DNA from: Candidatus Magnetominusculus xianensis
Lineage (GTDB): Bacteria; Nitrospirota; Thermodesulfovibrionia; Thermodesulfovibrionales; Magnetobacteriaceae
Direction of reading: 5' to 3'
Assembly (NCBI GenBank): GCA_001541255.1
Contig: LNQR01000117.1
Location: forward strand, 1-57,470
Length of the DNA stretch: 57,470 nt
Part shown: piece by piece, positions 25,321-34,231 of the stretch
How the letters are laid out: every line of letters begins with the position of its first letter
How positions within the stretch are numbered: the stretch's first letter is position 1
Notes under the pieces: generated by a model
Database searches by the model: none
Seen by the model: the letters and a program-made list of their open reading frames with translations, nothing else
What the model was told of the DNA's origin: nothing
Translations under genes and position numbers: made by a program

Positions 25321-26198
25321 GTAACGGGGGTGTCATGCGAGCGGTCTTTTAACTTTGCCTGATCTGCCATCATTTGTTTTATCTTTGCGTTAGCGCCACG
25401 CAGACGTCTGCTGAAGATATGCGTCAGTTTCTTGAAGAGTTTAAGCGTAACAATGTCGTCATAGCCTTCCATTATCCTTCTGTCAAACTCAAGCAGTACG
25501 GTGTCATCGTGTGCCCTTGCCCTTGCTGTTCGTGGAGAGCCGTCAAGTATGGACATCTCACCGAAGCAGCTGCCACGCTTTAAACGCGCCAGTACAGTTT
25601 CCCGTCTTTTGTTGACCATCTGTGAGATGATGATTATCCCATCCACTATGACGTAGAATCTATCGCCGGGCTGACCGTCCTCAAATATGAGGTCGTTTTC
25701 TTTGTAGTTTCTGCACTTGCTGATTTTCAGAAGCGCTATCAGTTCTTCGTCGGTTAGAAAGGAAAAGAAGTCCAGTTCCCTTATCTTTCTGATTGTCTTA
25801 CTAATGGCCATTGGAACGCTCCTGATGGAGTCTTCTATGGCCTTTTCCATCTCATTGAGCTGGAATGGGTATTTTATAGTTGCGGTTATGCCCTCTCTGT
25901 ACATTTTTTTGAGGTCTTGTACCGCAATTTCGCTGTCTATCAGGAGTATAACTTTAATTGGAACCTGACCGGGGTTTTCCCTTAAGGTCTCAAGAAAGTC
26001 CTCGCCATACATGCTAATAGTCTTGTAATCGGCAAAGAGCAGATCAAACTTTTCAGATTTAAGTAAATTAAACACCCTGGCAGGCACAGAAACCCCTGTA
26101 ATACTAACATACCCCAAGTACTGCAATATCCCCTTTGTAGCATCAATGCTCTTCTGGTCAAAATGCAAAATCATCATTCGCAAATTATTATCAGCCAT
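25317..26198 (-). CDS. Receiver-like domain plus cyclic-nucleotide-binding domain protein
   Basis: 293 residues. Residues about 5-120 are response-regulator-like (LLFADYKTISMYGEDFL holds the phospho-acceptor-type Asp; the usual acidic pair near the N-terminus is weak). Residues about 140-265 are a CRP-type cNMP-binding beta roll with the phosphate-binding segment GSCFGEMSILDGSPRTARARA, an excellent match to FGE.....RTA. No helix-turn-helix follows, so it is a signalling or output-modulating protein and not a DNA-binding CRP. Ligand unknown. Confidence 0.82.
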   Translation of the reverse strand: MADNNLRMMILHFDQKSIDATKGILQYLGYVSITGVSVPARVFNLLKSEKFDLLFADYKTISMYGEDFLETLRENPGQVPIKVILLIDSEIAVQDLKKMYREGITATIKYPFQLNEMEKAIEDSIRSVPMAISKTIRKIRELDFFSFLTDEELIALLKISKCRNYKENDLIFEDGQPGDRFYVIVDGIIIISQMVNKRRETVLARLKRGSCFGEMSILDGSPRTARARAHDDTVLLEFDRRIMEGYDDIVTLKLFKKLTHIFSRRLRGANAKIKQMMADQAKLKDRSHDTPVT

Positions 26199-26320
26199 AC
26201 CGTAATATTAAATCAGATGACCATGAATTGTCAATATCAAAAATACTTTTGTCAAGCTATGCTTGGGGGACATAATGGTATCTAAGCGGTTTACGGTTAG
26301 TTGATATGGAAAATGTGAAA

Positions 26321-26350
26321 CAAAAGGAGTATGCGTACATACTCCTTTTG
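26321..26350 (-). terminator. Strong hairpin terminator
   Basis: A perfect 13-bp stem (26321-26333 with 26338-26350) with a 4-base loop, 18 bases past the stop of the Cys-rich protein gene. On the minus strand it is followed by TTTCACATTTT. Confidence 0.75.
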
Positions 26351-26367
26351 TTATGGTGATTACGGTA

Positions 26368-26805
26368 TTACACTTTCTTTAATTGTGTGCCGCAGCGGCA
26401 TTTACCGGGCTTGTCCGACACTGTGTTGCACATACAGCCATCGGAGCAGCCACACGCATACAGCCCTTTAATGCTTACCTTCTTCACTACCTTGCCACAG
26501 CCGCACTTCGTAGGGTCATCTTTGTCCAGTTTGCACGAACAGCCCTTTCCACACGTACACAAGAGTGTCTCATCGCCCTCTATCTTCAGTACATGCATCT
26601 GTACAAGGTCTTGCCCGCAGGTACATTTGCCGGGTTTTGTCATTACGGTATCACACGTACATGTATCACCGCAGTTGCATACGTATAGTATATCGCCTGG
26701 TTTACGCTTGGAAGACCCCTTCTTTTTACCTTCAGCATATGCCAGACCAGCGCTCAGTATCAGCACTAAAAACAACGACAAATACACAACAACTCTTTTC
26801 TTCAT
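26368..26805 (-). CDS. Exported protein with three Cys-rich metal-binding-type repeats
   Basis: 145 residues: signal peptide (1-24, cleavage near AYA-EG), a basic linker, then three repeats of about 32 residues of the form CxCGxxCxCxxxxxxPxKCxCG (near 43-65, 82-104 and 117-141). Each repeat has six or so Cys spaced in CxC pairs, as expected for a soft-metal or Fe/Zn-binding module acting in the periplasm. The same module occurs singly or doubly in small proteins of metal-respiring bacteria; I cannot name a function. Monocistronic, with its own terminator. Confidence 0.8.
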   Translation of the reverse strand: MKKRVVVYLSLFLVLILSAGLAYAEGKKKGSSKRKPGDILYVCNCGDTCTCDTVMTKPGKCTCGQDLVQMHVLKIEGDETLLCTCGKGCSCKLDKDDPTKCGCGKVVKKVSIKGLYACGCSDGCMCNTVSDKPGKCRCGTQLKKV

Positions 26806-26887
26806 AAGATTCTCTCCTTGTAGAATATTTTCTTAGTGTGAGTTAACATAACATAGTTGGCTACTGCTTGTCAAACACCGCTAATTA

Positions 26888-27123
26888 CAGGGCAAACGCA
26901 TTTGAAAAATTAGGCAGAAATTGCCTATAGTCTTAGCTCCAACCGATGCTTTCCTGGATTCCAGCTTGCGCTGGAATGACAAAAAAGAGAATAGAATGAT
27001 ATTGTTAGGTGTTCTTTGCTCGGTTTTGTCTACCATTTCTATGTTTTTTATCCTGTCATTCCTGCGAAAGCTGGAATCTATAGGACGAAATGGCTATTGC
27101 TATTTTCAAATGCGTTTGCCCTG
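26888..27123. mobile_element. MITE-like element with 21-bp terminal inverted repeats
   Basis: 236 bases bounded by perfect 21-bp inverted repeats beginning CAGGGCAAACGCATTTGAAAA (26888-26908; reverse complement 27103-27123), without coding capacity. Inside lies a second, nested inverted repeat of the GATTCCAGC..GGAATGAC kind (near 26952-26978 and 27056-27079). The outer repeat extends to AATT before the CAGGG on both sides. Confidence 0.7.
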
Positions 27124-27323
27124 GAATTGCTGACCTGTCATCACTTTTTTTAGACTGGGATTTGTTATAATATATAGTGCTGAATATCACCGGAAATCAT
27201 AAACCGGAAATCAATGATAGTGCGGGGTGTCTTAACTTGACGCCACTGCTCATTAAGGAGCCTATAACATGTATCTGATGTCAAAGAACATATTTTGACA
27301 CATGCTAAAGAGGGGGGATATCG

Positions 27324-29027
27324 ATGAGTAAGAAAATCCACACGACTGATGTACAGAAATATAATTTGAAGAAGTCCTTGACAGGAATACATGGGCTTGA
27401 CGAGATTACAGGGGGACTTCCAAAAGGGCGCCCTACGCTGGTATGCGGCAACGTTGGATGCGGGAAGACGCTTCTGGCAATGGAGTTTCTTGTTCACGGA
27501 GCTAAGGAATATGATGAACCAGGCATTTTCATGTCTTTTGATGAGACAGCGGAAGATATTGTCGTTAATGTTGAATCTCTCGCTTTTAATATTAATGATC
27601 TGATGAAGAGTAAGAAGATTATACTTGATCATGTTTATATAGACCGTAAAGATTTTGAAGTCACTGGGGAATATGACCTTGAAGGTCTTTTTATCAGACT
27701 TGAGTACGCTATAAACACAATTGGAGCAAAGAGGGTAGTCCTCGACACCATAGAGTCACTGTTTGCAGGGCTGCAGTCTCATAACATCCTGAGAGCGGAA
27801 TTAAGAAGGCTATTTAGATGGCTGAAGGAAAAAGGACTAACCGCAATCATCACAGCTGAGAGAGGTGATGGCGTACTCACACGACACGGGATTGAAGAGT
27901 ATGTTGCAGATTGTGTAATACTCCTTGACCACAGGGTAGAAGGTCAGAGATCAACCCGGCGCCTGCGTGTTGTCAAGTATCGTGGTTCAACCCATGGTGC
28001 GAACGAGTATCCTTTTCTTATAGACACAGCGGGCATATCGGTGTTCCCCATCACATCACTTGGGCTTGAACATAAAGCGTCTACTGAGCATATTTCCACC
28101 GGCATTCCCCGCCTTGATACAATGTTGGACGGCAGAGGCTATTTCTGTGGAAGTTCTATACTAGTCTCTGGCACTGCAGGCACAGGAAAGACAAGTTTAG
28201 CAATACATCTTGTTAAATCAACATGCCAACGGGGTGAACGCTGCCTATATATCGCATCAGAGGAATCAATGTACCAGATAATCAGAAATAGCAGATCAAT
28301 AGGCATTGACCTTGAACCTTTTATTGAGAGCGGCATTCTCAGGTTCAATGCAAGCAGGCCAACGTCCTTCGGAATGGAGAACCACCTGGTGACAATCCAT
28401 AAACTGATTGACGAATTCAACCCATCAGTGTGTGTCATGGACCCTATCTCCAATTATAGTGATATAGGCAGCAATGATGAGGTAAAGATACTCATGATGA
28501 GGCTTGTTGACTTGATGAAATCTCGTAACATCACTTCCATTTACACTACCCTCACTGCACAAGGGGAATTCATTGATAATACAGATATAGGTATTTCATC
28601 ACTAATGGATACATGGATAGTCCTGAAGACATTAGAATATAACGGAGAGCGCACAAGAGGGCTTTATGTTATAAAATCAAGGGGAATGTCCCATTCAAAT
28701 CAGATAAGGGAGTTTATTATTACCGACAAAGGCATTGAACTTCTTGACGCTTACACAGGTTCAGGGATGGTGCTTACAGGAACTGCACGGATAGTTCAGG
28801 AGGCAAAAGACAGGGCGGATGATTTTATAATAAAGCAGAAGATGGAACGCAGGCTGCGTGAATTAGAATCAAAACGAAAAGAGGCAGAGGCACGGGTAGA
28901 GGCGTTGATGTCTGCTATTGCCAATGATCAGGCTGAAATTGATATGATATTATCCCAGGAAAGTGCAAGGATAGATATCAGAGAAAAGGTAACCGCCGAA
29001 ATTTTGAAGAAGAGACAGCCTGAGTAA
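27324..29027 (+). CDS. kaiC: KaiC-like double-domain RecA-fold ATPase
   Basis: 567 residues. Two tandem KaiC domains: domain I with Walker A GNVGCGKT (42-49) and acidic pair in FDETAED, domain II with Walker A GTAGTGKT (283-290) and the EE of ASEESMYQ. A C-terminal coiled coil (about 500-555) rich in Glu, Arg and Ala extends beyond the KaiC core. GGGGGG lies upstream of the ATG. With the adjacent kaiB it forms a KaiA-less pair, as found widely outside cyanobacteria, where it serves stress or signalling roles and not proven circadian timing. Confidence 0.88.
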   Translation: MSKKIHTTDVQKYNLKKSLTGIHGLDEITGGLPKGRPTLVCGNVGCGKTLLAMEFLVHGAKEYDEPGIFMSFDETAEDIVVNVESLAFNINDLMKSKKIILDHVYIDRKDFEVTGEYDLEGLFIRLEYAINTIGAKRVVLDTIESLFAGLQSHNILRAELRRLFRWLKEKGLTAIITAERGDGVLTRHGIEEYVADCVILLDHRVEGQRSTRRLRVVKYRGSTHGANEYPFLIDTAGISVFPITSLGLEHKASTEHISTGIPRLDTMLDGRGYFCGSSILVSGTAGTGKTSLAIHLVKSTCQRGERCLYIASEESMYQIIRNSRSIGIDLEPFIESGILRFNASRPTSFGMENHLVTIHKLIDEFNPSVCVMDPISNYSDIGSNDEVKILMMRLVDLMKSRNITSIYTTLTAQGEFIDNTDIGISSLMDTWIVLKTLEYNGERTRGLYVIKSRGMSHSNQIREFIITDKGIELLDAYTGSGMVLTGTARIVQEAKDRADDFIIKQKMERRLRELESKRKEAEARVEALMSAIANDQAEIDMILSQESARIDIREKVTAEILKKRQPE

Positions 29028-29055
29028 CATGTTCCTGGCAGCAGAGGAGGAAGCT

Positions 29056-29208
29056 TTGGATAATAAATCTGTTAAGAAGTCATCGCTGAGAAAGGGCGAA
29101 TTGAATGATGAAAAACTGACATGGAAGCTCCGGCTTTATTCTGAGGCAGAGAAGGTACCAGCAGGGCTTGATATTAAGGTAGTGATGAGAGAACACAATG
29201 AAATATGA
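29056..29208 (+). CDS. Small hypothetical protein between kaiC and kaiB
   Basis: 50 residues from a TTG at 29056 with GGAGG 5-9 bases upstream; an ATG at 29029 in the same frame gives 59 residues without a site. The stretch LTWKLRLYSEAEKVPAG loosely echoes the first strand of KaiB (Y.LKLYV.G), so it may be a truncated KaiB-like copy. It overlaps the kaiB start by 11 bases. Confidence 0.5.
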   Translation: MDNKSVKKSSLRKGELNDEKLTWKLRLYSEAEKVPAGLDIKVVMREHNEI

Positions 29209-29512
29209 TATCAACAGGCCTGAGAAAGAGACTCAAGATGAAAAAGAGAAATATGTTCTGAAGCTGTATGTGACAGGTAATACACTTCTTTCTATGAGGG
29301 CAATAGACAATATAACGAGATTATGCGAGGAGCATTTCAAAGGACAATATAAACTTAATATAATAGATATATATCATCGGCCATCGCTTGCATGGCGGGA
29401 ACGGATAGTGGCAACACCGATGCTATTAATAGAACGCCCCCTTTGCCATAGAAGCTTTGTTGGAGATTTGTCTAACACTGAGCTGCTTCTTGCTGAACTT
29501 AAGAAACTATGA
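29198..29512 (+). CDS. kaiB: KaiB-like protein
   Basis: 104 residues, thioredoxin-like KaiB fold: YVLKLYVTGNT (19-29), LCEEHFKGQYKLNIIDIYHRPSLA, IVATPMLL and the closing SFVGDLSNTELLLAEL. KaiB binds the KaiC ring. A 15-residue charged N-terminal extension precedes the core. Translationally coupled to the small gene upstream. Confidence 0.9.
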   Translation: MKYDINRPEKETQDEKEKYVLKLYVTGNTLLSMRAIDNITRLCEEHFKGQYKLNIIDIYHRPSLAWRERIVATPMLLIERPLCHRSFVGDLSNTELLLAELKKL

Positions 29513-29600
29513 CATGAACAGTTAGACGCGATAATATCGTTCCATTTACCATGGAAAGGTGCTTTGGTTAATCGGCGGGAGGAGCCTTCCCTCTACCCCA

Positions 29601-29696
29601 TCAGTCTCCTGCTACAATTTTCAACTGAGTTTGCCATGCTATTTGCCAGTTGAGCTTCTCTGGCTGTTTACCTAATATATTTGAAAATTTACTCAT
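29601..29696 (-). CDS. Possible 31-residue frame after hicB
   Basis: ATG four bases past the hicB stop, encoding a short polar peptide. It does not look like HicA and has no clear ribosome site. Listed only because it occupies the place of a hicB partner. Confidence 0.15.
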   Translation of the reverse strand: MSKFSNILGKQPEKLNWQIAWQTQLKIVAGD

Positions 29697-29700
29697 GTGG

Positions 29701-29916
29701 CTATACGGCTACTATTATCTCTTTACATTCATTGTTCCATTGAGCGGCATAATGTGATTTTTGATTTTCAGCCCATAGCCATGCAGTGATAGCTTCTTTT
29801 ATATTCTCTATGGCCTCTTCCTTGGGTTTACCCTGCGATACGCAGCCAGGCAACGCCGGTACTTCCGCAACTATACAGCCATCTTCGGCATGTTCTATTT
29901 TGACATAAAAATGCAT
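29701..29916 (-). CDS. HicB-type antitoxin-like protein
   Basis: 71 residues: HicB fold with EDGCIVAEVPALPGCVSQGKPKEEAIENIKEAI, the standard YTA.VP.LPGC..G.T..EA..N..EAI pattern. There is no C-terminal DNA-binding domain and no hicA gene next to it, so it is a solitary copy, possibly an antitoxin orphan or a HicB-fold protein with another job. Confidence 0.75.
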   Translation of the reverse strand: MHFYVKIEHAEDGCIVAEVPALPGCVSQGKPKEEAIENIKEAITAWLWAENQKSHYAAQWNNECKEIIVAV

Positions 29917-30642
29917 TGTGCTATCCTCTGTTCAGTATTATACAGGTTCCAAGTCAAAAAGACTTAGGCAATGGACTTAACGTCTATTAAAATGTCTATC
30001 CCCATTTTAGTCATTATGGTGTACACCAATTGTATAGAGAAAAATAGCTAAGGATGTCAGTTTATCTGGATTTTTGTAAAGACAATAAGTGTCAACGGCA
30101 CACGCAGAGTCAGGAGGCCGACGGGAAAACACCTATTGACATAAGAATCAATTTGTTAGATTGATTGTATGAGTTCTATGAATAAGATACCTAATTGATG
30201 CGACTGTGTTTAAAATTAGGAGCCCCAGGCCAGTCAAGGTTAGCGGGCGGTGATTAGAAGCTATATGAAAGAATACTTTTTGTCTAATGTTCAAAAACAT
30301 CTTAACCGACGTAGACGGTCGCTGTACCTCTTTAGCCCTCCTCTCTTTAACATCCCTCTTTAGCTGAAAAGATAAAATAGTCACTGACACTATTATCTCA
30401 TGGACACTATTACAAAGGACTACATATGTAGAAGATATAATTGCCTCCAAACTGTTTGTAATCAAGCAGCTTTTTAAGCTTCTTAATAATATACTTATGA
30501 ATATCTATTTATTTACGTCCCAATACCTCCTTTCGGGAGAACAATATTGACAAAAAAGAGTTACTTGGTCTAGTATATAGCCAGGTGGTTGGAAATCTAT
30601 TGGAATTGAACTCATTAATTATGAGAGAGGCATAACAAAATT
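29917..30642. other. 726-base stretch without a confident gene
   Basis: A 105-codon minus-strand frame (30148-30465) starts only with TTG codons, lacks a ribosome site and matches nothing I know. A short inverted repeat AATCAAT/ATTGATT (30146-30166) overlaps its stop. The right part should contain the promoter of the HD-methyltransferase gene; AGAGAGG lies just before that gene's ATG. GC drops here, marking the edge of the island. Confidence 0.35.
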
Positions 30643-32553
30643 ATGGATATTTCCCTTGACGATATAGTAGCCACATTATCAAAGCAACCGAGAACAGGTT
30701 GGCTGATAAAAGGTATTGAACACCCTGAGATGGTTTCAGACCACACTTTTGGAACATTGTTCTTTTCATTTTTAATTAAAGAATTGTATAATTCAAAAAT
30801 CGATTTACCTAAAATCGATTTACCTAATCTTCTCGCTATGACATTAGTTCATGATATGCAAGAAATATTTACTGGAGACATAACTCCTCGATTAAAAAGC
30901 TATTTTACTCAATCACTTATCGGTGAAACATATAAAGACCTTGAATTTATGTATTTAAATAAGCTGCTTGACTATTTGCCGGACAAAAGTAAAATATTTA
31001 TAGGTGAATTATTTAATGAATTTTGTAAAGAGGAAAGTTTACAGGCGAAAATAGCTCGTAAGATTGATATTGCTGAAATGTTGGCACAAGCATATGAATA
31101 CGAAAAAATCGGTCATAGAAGGCTTGATGAATTTTGGAGCTGGGCAGATTTATGTAACAATGATGATATTATTAGTAAACTGATGGATGCTATTGTTAGA
31201 AAGCGGTATTTCCTTCAAGCTGTTTTGTCAATTTCTTATCAAAGATTTGAGTCAAGCTGTCATCATCAAAGCAAGGAACTTGCAGAAAGAGTTAAACGTA
31301 TAGATTATGATCGCTGGTCGAAGCGTGACACTAGTATAAAGGATTATTTTACACAAGAACATAAGCTTTCAAGTATGGATATTTCAATTAACGTATTAGA
31401 TGTCGGATGTGGGTTAGGTAGTTTTTCACGTTTTTTCCTTGAGGAAATGCCCGATACATCAATAGTTGATGGTATAGATATAAACCCTTTCCTATTAAAA
31501 GAAGCCCATCAAAGATGGTCGGGAAGAATTAACACTTTATCTCCTTGTGATATTGGCTGGTATTGGGATATACCATCTGAGGAATATAACGTTATACTAA
31601 TAGGTGAGGTACTTGAGCATGTTTTCAATCCGCGATTTGTGTTAATGGAATCTTTTAGAGTATTGAAGTATAGAGGTCTTTTGATTATTTCTGTACCGAA
31701 TAGTTTTCATAAGGAAAAAATGGAAAGATATGAAACACAGCAAAGAATAGAGTTGCGATCTCAGGAACAACATATTAGATATTTTAGCCCTCAGTCAATA
31801 AAGGAAGAGGTAGGATATGCAGGTTTTAAGATTATTAAGATGGTAGGCCTGGAGAAAGAATGGGTAAACTCTTTTGACATGGATATTAATGACTTGCTAT
31901 CCGAGAAGCCTAAGGACGCCTGGACTATATTAGTTTTTGCCGAAAAAATGGATGAACGAGAGATCAATGATATAGGAATAATTCCTGCACCAGATAGAAT
32001 GGGTGAAGATAAAACTTTATATAAATTTATCAAAGAGCACCATATGTTTAATTCTTACTGTAAAATACATGCTTTTATAGAAGCTGTATACAAGGCAAAA
32101 CTATTACGGTTTAATATTCAAGATAATAATTCAGAAACGATAGCACAACAGACATTTAGATTATCTTTCTTTGCATTGGTAATAGCAATTGAATTTGGTT
32201 ATGACTCAGAGTTGGCTATAAAATGTGTGTTGTTACAAGGACTTGAAGAAACACATCTATGTGAATTTATTCATTCCATCAGAGCATTAATCAATTTAGA
32301 TACGAGAAGAAAAGCAGTAGATGATTTGCTTTCATTTTTACCATCAGATATAAAGGACGCTATCTTAAAAACATATGATGATAATTTATACAATGATTTA
32401 TCTGATGAGGGTGCAATTGCAAGATTTCTCCTGCAAAGAGACTATATGAGACACAACATTAATTTTAAAATTATTAATTCTTATAACTATCCGTTTGATA
32501 AGTTTATTTCGCTAATAAATTCTCTCCAAAATCAATATCACCATGAAAGTTGA
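30643..32553 (+). CDS. HD hydrolase - SAM methyltransferase - HD-like fusion protein
   Basis: 636 residues in three parts. Residues 1-200 are an HD-domain phosphohydrolase of the YfbR/HDDC2 type with all metal ligands in order: H34, H70-D71 and D142 (KIDIAEMLAQAYEYE); that family dephosphorylates deoxynucleoside monophosphates. Residues about 240-430 are a class I methyltransferase with VLDVGCGLGS (251-260) and EVLEHVFNP. Residues about 455-636 look like a second HD domain in which the motif residues are replaced (AQQT at 501-504 for A.HT; LQGLEET at 531-537 for HD). The codon usage is AT-rich compared with neighbours. It overlaps the next gene by 11 bases. A nucleotide-based defence role is inference. 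Confidence 0.75.
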   Translation: MDISLDDIVATLSKQPRTGWLIKGIEHPEMVSDHTFGTLFFSFLIKELYNSKIDLPKIDLPNLLAMTLVHDMQEIFTGDITPRLKSYFTQSLIGETYKDLEFMYLNKLLDYLPDKSKIFIGELFNEFCKEESLQAKIARKIDIAEMLAQAYEYEKIGHRRLDEFWSWADLCNNDDIISKLMDAIVRKRYFLQAVLSISYQRFESSCHHQSKELAERVKRIDYDRWSKRDTSIKDYFTQEHKLSSMDISINVLDVGCGLGSFSRFFLEEMPDTSIVDGIDINPFLLKEAHQRWSGRINTLSPCDIGWYWDIPSEEYNVILIGEVLEHVFNPRFVLMESFRVLKYRGLLIISVPNSFHKEKMERYETQQRIELRSQEQHIRYFSPQSIKEEVGYAGFKIIKMVGLEKEWVNSFDMDINDLLSEKPKDAWTILVFAEKMDEREINDIGIIPAPDRMGEDKTLYKFIKEHHMFNSYCKIHAFIEAVYKAKLLRFNIQDNNSETIAQQTFRLSFFALVIAIEFGYDSELAIKCVLLQGLEETHLCEFIHSIRALINLDTRRKAVDDLLSFLPSDIKDAILKTYDDNLYNDLSDEGAIARFLLQRDYMRHNINFKIINSYNYPFDKFISLINSLQNQYHHES

Positions 32554-33193
32554 GAAAAATTATATCCCCTTATTTATATGGTATGTTCTTCCGGGTATCA
32601 ATGCCCTATGTCTCTTAGTTATTTTTCCTATATTAATTATAAATACTATGTTTATATTTAATAATATGTCTTTAGTATCTGTTATCGGGTGGATTTTATC
32701 AGGTCTTATTATTGGTTTTTTAATGGATTCGATGAAGTTATATAGATATACTTATAAGTATAATGAAACTTCTGATGACTTTTTTTGCAATCTATCACTT
32801 ATTATTGACGGAAAAGCAGATAAGGTAATAGGCAGGAAAATATTCGGTTTATTAGGATTTATACTAAGAGATGAAGATAAACATTTTCCGTTATTTGAGC
32901 ACTCAAGATGGGTAATGATTAACCATTCATCGAAAGTTGCCTGGTTATCATGCTTTATATGGTGTTCCGTTGGAATTCTTTCTTTTTTGACATCAGAATT
33001 TGATCATTTATATACAAATAGTCTTATGAAAGTATTATACGCCAAGTTATTGATATGTTTATTGTCAGCATTATATCTACTCATAGGATTTCGTCTTAAT
33101 AAAGTAAGTAATTATATTAGACAAGAAGCAAATGATTATTATACTCATTGTGCTAAATTATACAAAGCAAAACTTACCGAAAACATGAATTAA
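32543..33193 (+). CDS. Four-span membrane protein of the AT-rich island
   Basis: 216 residues with hydrophobic pairs at about 9-35 and 42-62, and again near 130-150 and 168-186, leaving a soluble central region of about 65 residues (70-130) that may face the cytoplasm. No family recognised. The start lies inside the upstream gene, so the two are translated together. As a membrane partner of a nucleotide-active enzyme it could be an effector (inference). Confidence 0.7.
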   Translation: MKVEKNYIPLFIWYVLPGINALCLLVIFPILIINTMFIFNNMSLVSVIGWILSGLIIGFLMDSMKLYRYTYKYNETSDDFFCNLSLIIDGKADKVIGRKIFGLLGFILRDEDKHFPLFEHSRWVMINHSSKVAWLSCFIWCSVGILSFLTSEFDHLYTNSLMKVLYAKLLICLLSALYLLIGFRLNKVSNYIRQEANDYYTHCAKLYKAKLTENMN

Positions 33194-33195
33194 AC

Positions 33196-33309
33196 TGTAG
33201 TGGACCCTCAAAATGGGACAATCGGTTAAGATATAGCTGATAAAACCCATTAGGAGGTAAGCAGATGAAAAACAGGGTTAAGCAGGAACAGCGACCGTTA
33301 TTTTCATAG
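33196..33309 (+). mobile_element. Remnant of the left end of an IS3-like element
   Basis: TGTAGTGGACCCTCAAAATG, of the kind found at IS3-family ends, is followed at the usual distance by TAGGAGG and a short frame MKNRVKQEQRPLFS (33265-33309) that stops early. The rest of the element is missing. Confidence 0.5.
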
Positions 33310-33498
33310 TTAAAAGATAAAGTTGTCGCTGACCCCCCTTAACGACCGCTGCCACTATTTTCTGTCCACATTCATAGAATCCCATATTTTCATCCCTGAC
33401 AAGAAGGCATCTCTGAACACATTTCTATGAAGCAAGGTTAAGGTTGCTAATCAATTTCGGGCAAACAGCGCATTCTCTGACAAGTGTAGACACTAAAG
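33310..33498. other. Gene-free stretch
   Basis: No gene seen. GTCGCTGACCCC (33325-33336) recurs in inverse orientation at 34115-34126, so the Uma2 gene is bracketed by a 12-bp inverted pair. Confidence 0.4.
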
Positions 33499-34126
33499 TC
33501 AATTTCTATCCTCGAAAATGTCTTTGATATTGACGTCAAGCCCCTCAATAACCCTGGACGTAACCACGCCCTCACCTTCGGCATAGGAATAGAGCTTATA
33601 CTTGCCTTCCTCAATGGTAAAGACTTCAAATATTTTAAGCTCCGGGATGATTATCCAATACTCCGGTACGCCGTATTTTTCGTATATCTCTTTTTTTACA
33701 TTGGTATCCCATCGGAATGACCCTTGTGAAACTATCTCACAAAGCATGTCCGGTACACCTCGTATCCAATCCTGAATGATGGTTGTGTTTTCTTTCCTGA
33801 TAAACAATATGTCCGGTTGAAGCCTGTTTAAACCTTCCTCAAGAATTACGTCAAGTGGAGAGACGTATAACTCCCCTAAACCTTTTGCTTCGATATGGCG
33901 GTTTATTGCTATGATGAGCTTCATTACTATTCTTTGGTGTTTACTAAAAGGGCTTGGCGACACAACTTCCTCCCCGTTGATTATCTCCGTTAAGTCTAAA
34001 TCCCGTTCGATTGTAAGTGCTTCCATGACTGTATTCTACCTTCAATCTTACCTGTTTGTCTATAGGACAGGGTCTATGATAATCTTAGGATACTATGGTC
34101 TGTAGGATATACTTGGGGTCAGCGAC
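33325..34126. repeat. 12-bp inverted pair bracketing the Uma2 gene
   Basis: GTCGCTGACCCC (33325-33336) and its exact reverse complement GGGGTCAGCGAC (34115-34126), about 780 bases apart. They may be chance, or ends of a small transferred unit. Confidence 0.35.
33499..34026 (-). CDS. Uma2 family (DUF820) PD-(D/E)XK nuclease-like protein
   Basis: 175 residues. Restriction-endonuclease fold core: QPDILFI (the Asp), then PDMLCEIVSQGS with the E at the ExK-type position, KKEIYEKYGVPEYWIIIPE and KIFEVF. Uma2 proteins are common in cyanobacteria and other bacteria, often in many copies, with unproved roles. It is a single gene, flanked by a short inverted repeat and close to an IS remnant. Confidence 0.85.
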   Translation of the reverse strand: MEALTIERDLDLTEIINGEEVVSPSPFSKHQRIVMKLIIAINRHIEAKGLGELYVSPLDVILEEGLNRLQPDILFIRKENTTIIQDWIRGVPDMLCEIVSQGSFRWDTNVKKEIYEKYGVPEYWIIIPELKIFEVFTIEEGKYKLYSYAEGEGVVTSRVIEGLDVNIKDIFEDRN

Positions 34127-34193
34127 TGTTTTATCATGCTCATTTGAATTGTTGCACAACCAATATCAAAAAATATAGGAAGATGGGGATTTT

Positions 34194-34223
34194 ATAAGGG
34201 AAGGATTTAAATCCTTCCCTTAT
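34194..34223 (-). terminator. 30-base perfect palindrome after fhs
   Basis: A perfect palindrome centred on TTTAAA, nine bases past the fhs stop. It would form a hairpin of up to 15 bp less the loop. The minus-strand tail is AAAATCC and lacks a U-tract, so termination efficiency is uncertain. Confidence 0.5.
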
Positions 34224-34231
34224 CGTCTTCT

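Noticed and set aside
30148..30465. 105-codon minus-strand frame before the island
   Set aside because: Only TTG starts, no ribosome site, no recognisable pattern; probably chance in AT-rich DNA.
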